A DNA stretch of 64,000 bases from Parietaria judaica. Lineage: Eukaryota > Streptophyta > Magnoliopsida > Rosales > Urticaceae. Both the position numbers and the translations under genes were made by a program. The notes below the pieces were generated by a model, which did no database searches, was not told where the DNA came from, and saw only the letters and a program-made list of their open reading frames with translations. This document shows positions 59,067 to 64,000 of the stretch, one piece after another (the stretch's first letter is position 1; each line of letters begins with the position of its first letter). The stretch is from positions 40,472,501-40,536,500 of the forward strand of contig OX940863.1 of the NCBI GenBank assembly GCA_954871525.1, given 5' to 3'.

Positions 59067-60456
59067 ATATGTTTCCATGATAATTAACTAATTAATTACT
59101 TAATAAAATATGATAAGGAAAATACCTAATGGACTTAACCACCAAGGTTGGTCGAATTCCCTCTCTCATTATTACCTAAGATTAAATCCAATGGACCTAG
59201 CCCATTAATTTTATCTCTAAGTAATTTTCATGAATTAACATAAGTCATGATCTATAATTCATAACTTTTTCTCTGTAGCTCTTACACATTAAATCATAGA
59301 AGAAAAAACTCTTAGAATTAAATTTCCTACAACATTGATGTTGACAATTTATTCCAGTTTTGACTTTTACCGATAAGCTATTTCCCGGGCAAACTTTAAG
59401 TACTTTTGCCGCAACATATTGAAACGTTCCAAATCTTGACACAAGCTTCGGTTTAAATTAGTTCTATCATAAATTAGAATAATAAATATCCTAATTGTAC
59501 GATTCGTCCTTTACGGAGCTATCCTGGGGACCATGGACCCACATCACTTAAGCTTCAATGGATAAATCCGTTAACTCCGGTGTTACTCCACTATAAACCC
59601 GAAGTTGTACTCTTTAGTGATGCGAATAATGTATTCATTTATCTTAAAGGTGTCCAGTGATATAATCAAAATCGGGGTAATCAATCTTTCACTTGATGAT
59701 TCACACTCGAGCAGGCGATTTACCCTTTTGCCTCTTCGTGCTTTTTCTTCCTTAATCCAGTCGGTGGTATTATAAACAACTCACTTACGGTACAAAGCGT
59801 AAGCTGGCCATGAGTTCCGTTTATTTCTCACGACCGACAATTAAAGGAATCATCTTGACTTTAGAGAAAGCCATGTGATATCCATATCTGTGATCGAGCT
59901 ACCCTTCCCTGTCGTCTATCATGTTCCCAATATTGCGGCTTTGGGAATAACGGTATATTTGTGTTCTTTAACTTGCAAATCAAAGAACAATCAAGCTAAC
60001 AGTCAGGGTTCAAGATCACCTCAGGAATTAGATTAATTACCATTTGATCATCTTTTGCGACGTGATTCTAAAGTTATCAGGGACGGTCTTAGTTGAGTAA
60101 CTTTCACAAATCAGTCAGGTCCAGTCTAGTGTGAAGTCGCTTCACACTTAGTGCACTCAATCAGTATTACACCAATACTGCAATCCGGATCGGATTACTA
60201 TATTTGAGTCACACTAATGGTTGACAATTAAGAGGCTCCCACCTTCTTAATTAAACCACAGACTATCTTTTAGTTCATTTATTATATTTACCAATCCTCT
60301 CTCACATTGACTCTTTTGTGATAGTAAAATACAATTGCAACATTGATGAACTATGGATACATTCATTTAATCTTTAGGTCAATAATAAGATTTTAACTAA
60401 TAAGACTTTACTTTATTTCTTCGGAAATGACAAAGTGCTTATACACATCCCTAACA
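59067..60456 (-). repeat. Copia C 5' LTR, right part
   Basis: It resumes with ATATGTTTCCATG and ends CCCTAACA. The part 59880..60456 is the U3 end, which is missing from the partner LTR. Its minus-strand start (TGTTAGGGATGTGTATAAGC) resembles the Copia A LTR start. Confidence 0.9.
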
Positions 60457-60851
60457 AGGTCTAGTTCGGTGTCTTCATTAAGACATCAAGAATAAACTCT
60501 AGAGTCACAACTCTCAATATTACAAGATCCGATATCAATAGTTTATTCAAACAATCATTAATCGGATACGATTGCCCATTCGATCCTAAGATTGTGAACT
60601 GTTCATTTTAAACTAATCAAGAAGAGGTATCTTGTTAAGCCCGTACTTAACTCTTCTTTCGTTGATGAGAGTTTCAGGGCGTAGACATAATTCATAAACA
60701 CAAACTTAAATATATAAGAATGAATATTTAATCTTTATTTAATTCTTAGTAAAATAACATAATCGTATTATTACATCGAGTATTTTTTCCATAAACTGCT
60801 TAATTTGCTAAAAGGTCCTTCATGTCTCCTTTATGGGCATAAATCCCAACA
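60457..60851 (-). repeat. Copia D 5' LTR, right part
   Basis: It resumes with AGGTCTAGTTCGG and ends ATCCCAACA. With 34044..35757 it rebuilds a ~2.1-kb LTR, matching 27062..29134. Confidence 0.92.
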
Positions 60852-60874
60852 GGGACCCCATTAGGTGCGGTGAT

Positions 60875-61257
60875 TGTGACAGTCATCAATCCCGTGAGCC
60901 GAGAGGGCAAGAACGGGCATCGCCTGGGCAAGAGGATGTGCTAATGAGACGTTCCCGAGACTGTGCATGTATGGGACTGCACGGTTATCGGAGATGATAC
61001 AGGTATGGGACTGTATGGTCGAAGAGGCTTAAATGAATTGATTGGTACCACCTATGTCAACAAGATGCATCTTCTTTTCGGTATCCCGTTCATAGGAACT
61101 CCAAAGTTAAGCGTGCTTAGCTTGGGAGCAATCCTGGGATGGGTGACCTCCTGGGAAGTTTCGCGAGAAGCGTGCGAGTGAGGACAAAGCACGCTGAAAA
61201 TACTCGTGTTGACTTGTGGGGATGTCGTCGATTCGATTGAGCAAGCGGGGCGTTACA
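60875..61257 (+). repeat. Cassandra 3' LTR with well-kept 5S-like domain
   Basis: The 5S-like part has the A-box AGTTAAGCGTGC (61105..61116) and a C-box GGGATGGGTGACCTCCTGGG (from 61136) matching plant 5S RNA genes. It is better kept than the 5' LTR copy. The 5S match is partial: the first ~20 nt of a 5S gene are absent. Confidence 0.92.
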
Positions 61258-61262
61258 GAGTA

Positions 61263-61712
61263 CCCCAATGATTATGATATTATAAAATATTTTTTTAGTG
61301 ATGAATCTATTACATTATAGTATTTTTGGAATGATTGTATTTTATGTGATTTACAGGTTATCTATTATTCATAAGGAGCATGATTGGATATGAAGTTTAT
61401 CATCAGAAAATTCTCGCAGCTTACGGGAAAAATTCTTACAAGAAAGTGAAAGATTGGAATCGAGCGACTATCTTGGGGACTTGCTTAGTAAGTCGTTACT
61501 GGCTTCATCAATTAAGGAAATTGGCTCACAATATTGGAACGTGACAACTCCGGGAAGTTAAATGTTGTTGTCATCAGAGCGAGTAATTACGTAGTGTACT
61601 CTTTTGCCCTTACTGATGTTTTATCCCACAGTGGGTTTTCCTAAAAAGGTTTTAACGAGGCAGCTTAAACTCAAATATGTGCATTACGATAATAATGACA
61701 TCCAAGGGGGAG
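61263..61712 (+). mobile_element. 3' remnant of another copia element
   Basis: No protein domain is readable. The right end has a family-typical sequence (GTTTTAACGAGGCAGC near 61650) and the polypurine tract CATCCAAGGGGGAG just before an LTR. The 5' part is not in the window. Confidence 0.6.
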
Positions 61713-61949
61713 TGTTATAAATCAAGAGATTTTGTGGATGTCAATATTGAGATAGTCAACTATGTCATTATGGTGTAATATTCGCATTCATTGTATTTCC
61801 TATTTTTTCACTTCTCTCAAGCCTTATAAATAGAGGCATATAAGGTTCATTGTAATACACATCAAATAGCAGTAATACTCTCTCTATTACCTCATATTCT
61901 CTCTTCTTCTTGTTATGTTCTTAGCTTAGTTCTTTGTTATTTTATAACA
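61713..61949 (+). repeat. Short copia LTR (237 bp)
   Basis: It starts TGTTATAAATCA and ends TTTTATAACA, with an 8-bp perfect inverted end TGTTATAA. The TATA box TATAAATA is at 61825..61832. It is the 3' LTR of the remnant before it; no partner was found. Confidence 0.78.
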
Positions 61950-62468
61950 ATAACCATATTTTGAAGACACTACATGATTAGTTGTTTAATGTAATTTATA
62001 TTAAGTGATTTTATAACTAGTTATGTATTGTTATATTTTATTTATAATGATTTAATAATTAGTTATGTTCTTAGCTTAGTTAAATAGTATTTTCATCCTT
62101 ATATTAAATTATTGATTTATATATCAATTATGATATATGTATATATATATTTTTTTAAATGTTATTTTATAAATTTAACGAATTATTAATTTAGCTAGTT
62201 AAGGCCGAGTCGAGGTCATTTATCGAAGTTATATTGTATTTTACTTACCCCTATTTTCAGTCGCATATCCTTAATTTTCCCCCAAATAATAATTACTACA
62301 AAATGACACGCTTATAAAATGATGAATTTAAAATATACATGAATGATGTTTACAAAACGAACAAATCTCAAAAGAGTTAAAAACATACGCATCACACAGT
62401 TCATGTAAGTGCCTTTCCCCCCAAAAAAAAGTACTCTTCTGAAAGCTACACACCATGAAGTCAACTAA
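61950..62468. other. AT-rich spacer and 3' UTR of the bS6c gene
   Basis: It holds a repeat of TTATGTTCTTAGCTTAGTT (61914 and 62062) and short TA runs. The right ~200 bp is presumably the 3' UTR of the minus-strand gene. No clear poly(A) signal was found close to the stop. Confidence 0.45.
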
Positions 62469-62708
62469 CTAGTACTTTCTCTTCCTAATTTTGAAACTCA
62501 TCGACCGGATAACATCATCGTCGGTTTTCAGCGTCTGCTCAAAAGCCTCGACAGACTCCGGTTTGGTAAAGTACGTGAAGAGAAGATAGATACCATCCAA
62601 GTAAGTGTTGGTCTCTCCGGCTTTGTTCTTCTTCTTGATGCTGTAAGCTAACGGAATGACCCCTCGGTTGAAAACCTCGACGTACATGCCCCCGCCAGCA
62701 ACCAGCAA
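62469..62708 (-). CDS. Plastid ribosomal protein bS6c, exon 2
   Basis: This codes the C-terminal 79 residues plus stop (TAG at 62469). It opens LLVAGGGMYVEVFNRG and contains IPLAYSIKKKNKAGETNTYL, GIYLLFTYFTKPESVEAFEQ and the basic end SFKIRKRKY. It joins exon 1 (63553..63897) in phase 0 at YEE/LLVAGG. The acceptor is TTTCCGTAG/TTGCTGG. The protein binds 16S rRNA and bS18c in the small subunit of the chloroplast ribosome. The sequence follows the plant bS6c pattern closely and has no damage. Confidence 0.95.
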   Translation of the reverse strand: MLVAGGGMYVEVFNRGVIPLAYSIKKKNKAGETNTYLDGIYLLFTYFTKPESVEAFEQTLKTDDDVIRSMSFKIRKRKY

Positions 62709-63552
62709 CTACGGAAATTCTTATCATTAGAATAAAGAAAAGGAAAAAGCCACTTAGCTTCCAAATAATCCATAGGCATACTTGCTCGGCTTTTCAAACA
62801 CCAAGTTTTCTTACTTCTTTGTTATGTTCTACCTAGAATCTTATGAGTTCTCGACTTCTGCCTTTACACAGCCTACTCATAAACTGTAATGGAGCAAGAT
62901 TTTCAATCAAGAGCATACTGTTTCGACATAACAACAAGAAGATCAAGGAACAAATTTAGTACCCTGCAATTTCTCAGGAACTTCCGTTCTAACAGTTGTA
63001 CGGGCGGGTTACGTAGTGAGCAAGCAAATGTCAACTAGGGGTGAAATTTTTGAACAGTTTTATATCGATACAAGTTTAAAAACCCGATACTTGTTCCCGA
63101 GAACTGGTAATCGATATTTCTCGGTCCCAGTTTCAAGAAGGGTGACAAGGACCAGTGTTTCCGAATCCCATCCCCATTCCCCCTTTATTTTTGTTTTTAT
63201 GTTTCTAAAGATAAATCATTTTTATAAAACCGGTAAAATCCCTGTATTAAACTGGTATTTTTTTCCGCTCCCCTTTAAAACCGCAAAATACCGATTGGTT
63301 TATTTAAAATCTCGAAAAACTGAAAGAATTGGGAAAAATCATCAAACATCTGGATTCCCGGTCTAGTTTATACTTGATATTAGCATGACAACAAAGTCGA
63401 AAAGAAACCGAAAAGCTAAAAAGGATGTTTTTCCAGTAGCTGATTAGCTTCTTGCTCAAGTCATCATCTTCTAAATAGAGCAATAACTTTCCATTTGAAA
63501 TACCCAGTAGCCACATTATTCTGATAGAGCAAGAATGAAACGAAGTGCTTAC
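62709..63552 (-). other. Intron of the bS6c gene
   Basis: 844 bp, donor GAAGAG/GTAAGC, acceptor CCGTAG/TTG. The part about 63020..63370 has AACCGGT- and CCGATA-type words and starts CTAGGGGTGAAA, like a worn hAT-type insertion, but no matching right end or duplication is clear. The frame 63016..63366 is not a gene. Confidence 0.85.
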
Positions 63553-63897
63553 CTCTTCGTACTTCTGTGTGAGGGAGAGCCGCTCGTCCTCGGACATGTC
63601 AGGCCTGAGAACCACCATGGCCTCGTACTGCCTCAGCCCCGGGGGACACTCCGGCTCCTCCCTGTCCTCCACGGCGCTCGCCGCCATCCCCGGACCCGCA
63701 GTCGCGTCATCGTCCGACACGATCCCTCCCTCGAAGAACGACCCGGAGAAGTCCAGAGTCTGTGCCCTAACCGAGGACCTCGATTTCAAAGGCTTGAGGA
63801 AGCGCGAGAAGGAAACGGACAAGGAAGACGAGGAAGAAGGGAGGGGTTTGGAGAGTGATGAAGTTGCGAGAGTGGAGGTGAGAGCCGAGGACGCCAT
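63553..63897 (-). CDS. Plastid ribosomal protein bS6c, exon 1
   Basis: This codes 115 residues: total protein 194. Residues 1 to about 50 (MASSALTSTLATSSLSKPLP and on) are Ser/Leu/Lys rich with no acid, a chloroplast transit peptide. Then come AQTLDFSGSFFEGGIVSDDD, an acidic linker, and the start of the S6 fold (PPGLRQYEAMVVLRPDMSED, LTQKYEE). The ATG at 63897 is chosen because plant homologues start MASS. An ATG 96 nt upstream (63993) is in frame with no stop between and would add 32 residues. Promoter and transcription start lie at or beyond the window edge. Confidence 0.95.
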
Positions 63898-64000
63898 TGA
63901 TGGGAGGCTTGAGGAAGCTCTGTAAAAGAGGGTGGAGTTTTTGGCAAGAAATGGGAAATGGGAAGTGGATATGGATAAGAGTTCTGTGCGCACCCACGGT

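Larger units (their letters stand above)
35758..60456 (-). mobile_element. Copia C: large-LTR copia element carrying two later insertions
   Basis: Ends are TGTTGGGAATATT and CCCTAACA. A perfect AGGTC duplication (35753..35757, 60457..60461) interrupts a sequence that is continuous in the partner LTR of Copia D. The 5' LTR (right) is about 2.7 kb once Copia E is removed. The 3' LTR (left) is cut at 37883 by Gypsy 2. The interior is collinear with Copia A on the opposite strand: GC island, minisatellite, three-motif block and decayed pol. Confidence 0.88.
27062..60851 (-). mobile_element. Copia D: full-length but decayed Ty1/copia element
   Basis: A minus-strand element with ~2.1-kb LTRs (27062..29134; and 34044..35757 continued at 60457..60851), polypurine tract, pol and gag remains, and an iMet-type primer site. 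The flanks GGGCC and GGGAC give a 5-bp duplication with one mismatch inside the Cassandra interior. Its 5' LTR was later split by Copia C. Gag, protease, integrase, RT and RNase H occur in copia order in several frames. Confidence 0.9.
26606..61257 (+). mobile_element. Cassandra-type TRIM split by a 33.8-kb nest
   Basis: Two ~0.4-kb repeats beginning TGTGACAGTCATCAATC and ending GCGTTACA flank a tiny internal region with an iMet-type primer site. Each repeat carries a 5S-rRNA-like domain, the signature of Cassandra terminal-repeat retrotransposons in miniature. The flanks are GACTA and GAGTA, a 5-bp duplication with one mismatch. The interior (27008..27061 plus 60857..60874) has no protein gene, as is normal for TRIMs. 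All of Copia D and its own insertions lie between the primer site and the 3' LTR. Confidence 0.9.

Noticed and set aside
63016..63366. 116-codon frame inside the bS6c intron
   Set aside because: Opposite strand to the gene, low-complexity AACCGGT-type content, no domain.

Overview
This window is plant nuclear DNA, from an angiosperm and probably a eudicot; I cannot name the species. About 98% of it is AT-rich, transposon-dominated sequence. The only recognisable host gene is at the far right, on the minus strand: a two-exon nuclear gene for the plastid ribosomal protein bS6c (exon 1 63553..63897, exon 2 62469..62708).

Left part (1..19330). Three long terminal repeats (LTRs) of a large-LTR Ty1/copia family ('Copia A') lie in tandem on the plus strand, each followed by a tRNA-iMet-type primer-binding site and a GC-rich leader. 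The first unit has lost most of its interior, the second keeps decayed IN/RT/RNase H, and the third LTR is a chimera. A nearly intact Ty3/gypsy Tat-type element ('Gypsy 1', 3690..11631, minus strand) sits in the middle LTR with a perfect 5-bp target duplication. Its gag-pol frame is open from end to end except for nine premature stops.

Middle part (19330..26605). This stretch holds a Tat-derived fragment with a conserved hairpin, a ~70-bp minisatellite, a 174-bp satellite array, short dispersed and tandem motifs, an hAT-like non-autonomous element (23208..23763) and a Mutator-type MITE with 149-bp inverted ends (25022..25510).

Right part (26606..61257). This is a deep nest. A Cassandra-type TRIM with 5S-RNA-like LTRs is split by 'Copia D' (27062..60851). 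The 5' LTR of Copia D is split by 'Copia C' (35758..60456). Copia C in turn holds a Tat-type gypsy element ('Gypsy 2', 37884 to about 48030) with an antisense, intron-containing extra gene, and, in its other LTR, the young 'Copia E' (53738..59066). Target duplications and rejoined LTR sequence support four of the insertions; Gypsy 2 lost its 5' end and has no right border.

No element looks autonomous now. Premature stops, frameshifts and lost catalytic residues are present throughout. I found no CRISPR array, operon or tRNA gene. The best candidates for under-described biology are the spliced antisense gene of Gypsy 2, a hairpin shared by two Tat-derived sequences, a GC-rich block shared by otherwise divergent copia LTRs, and the C-to-T-type pattern of stops in Gypsy 1.
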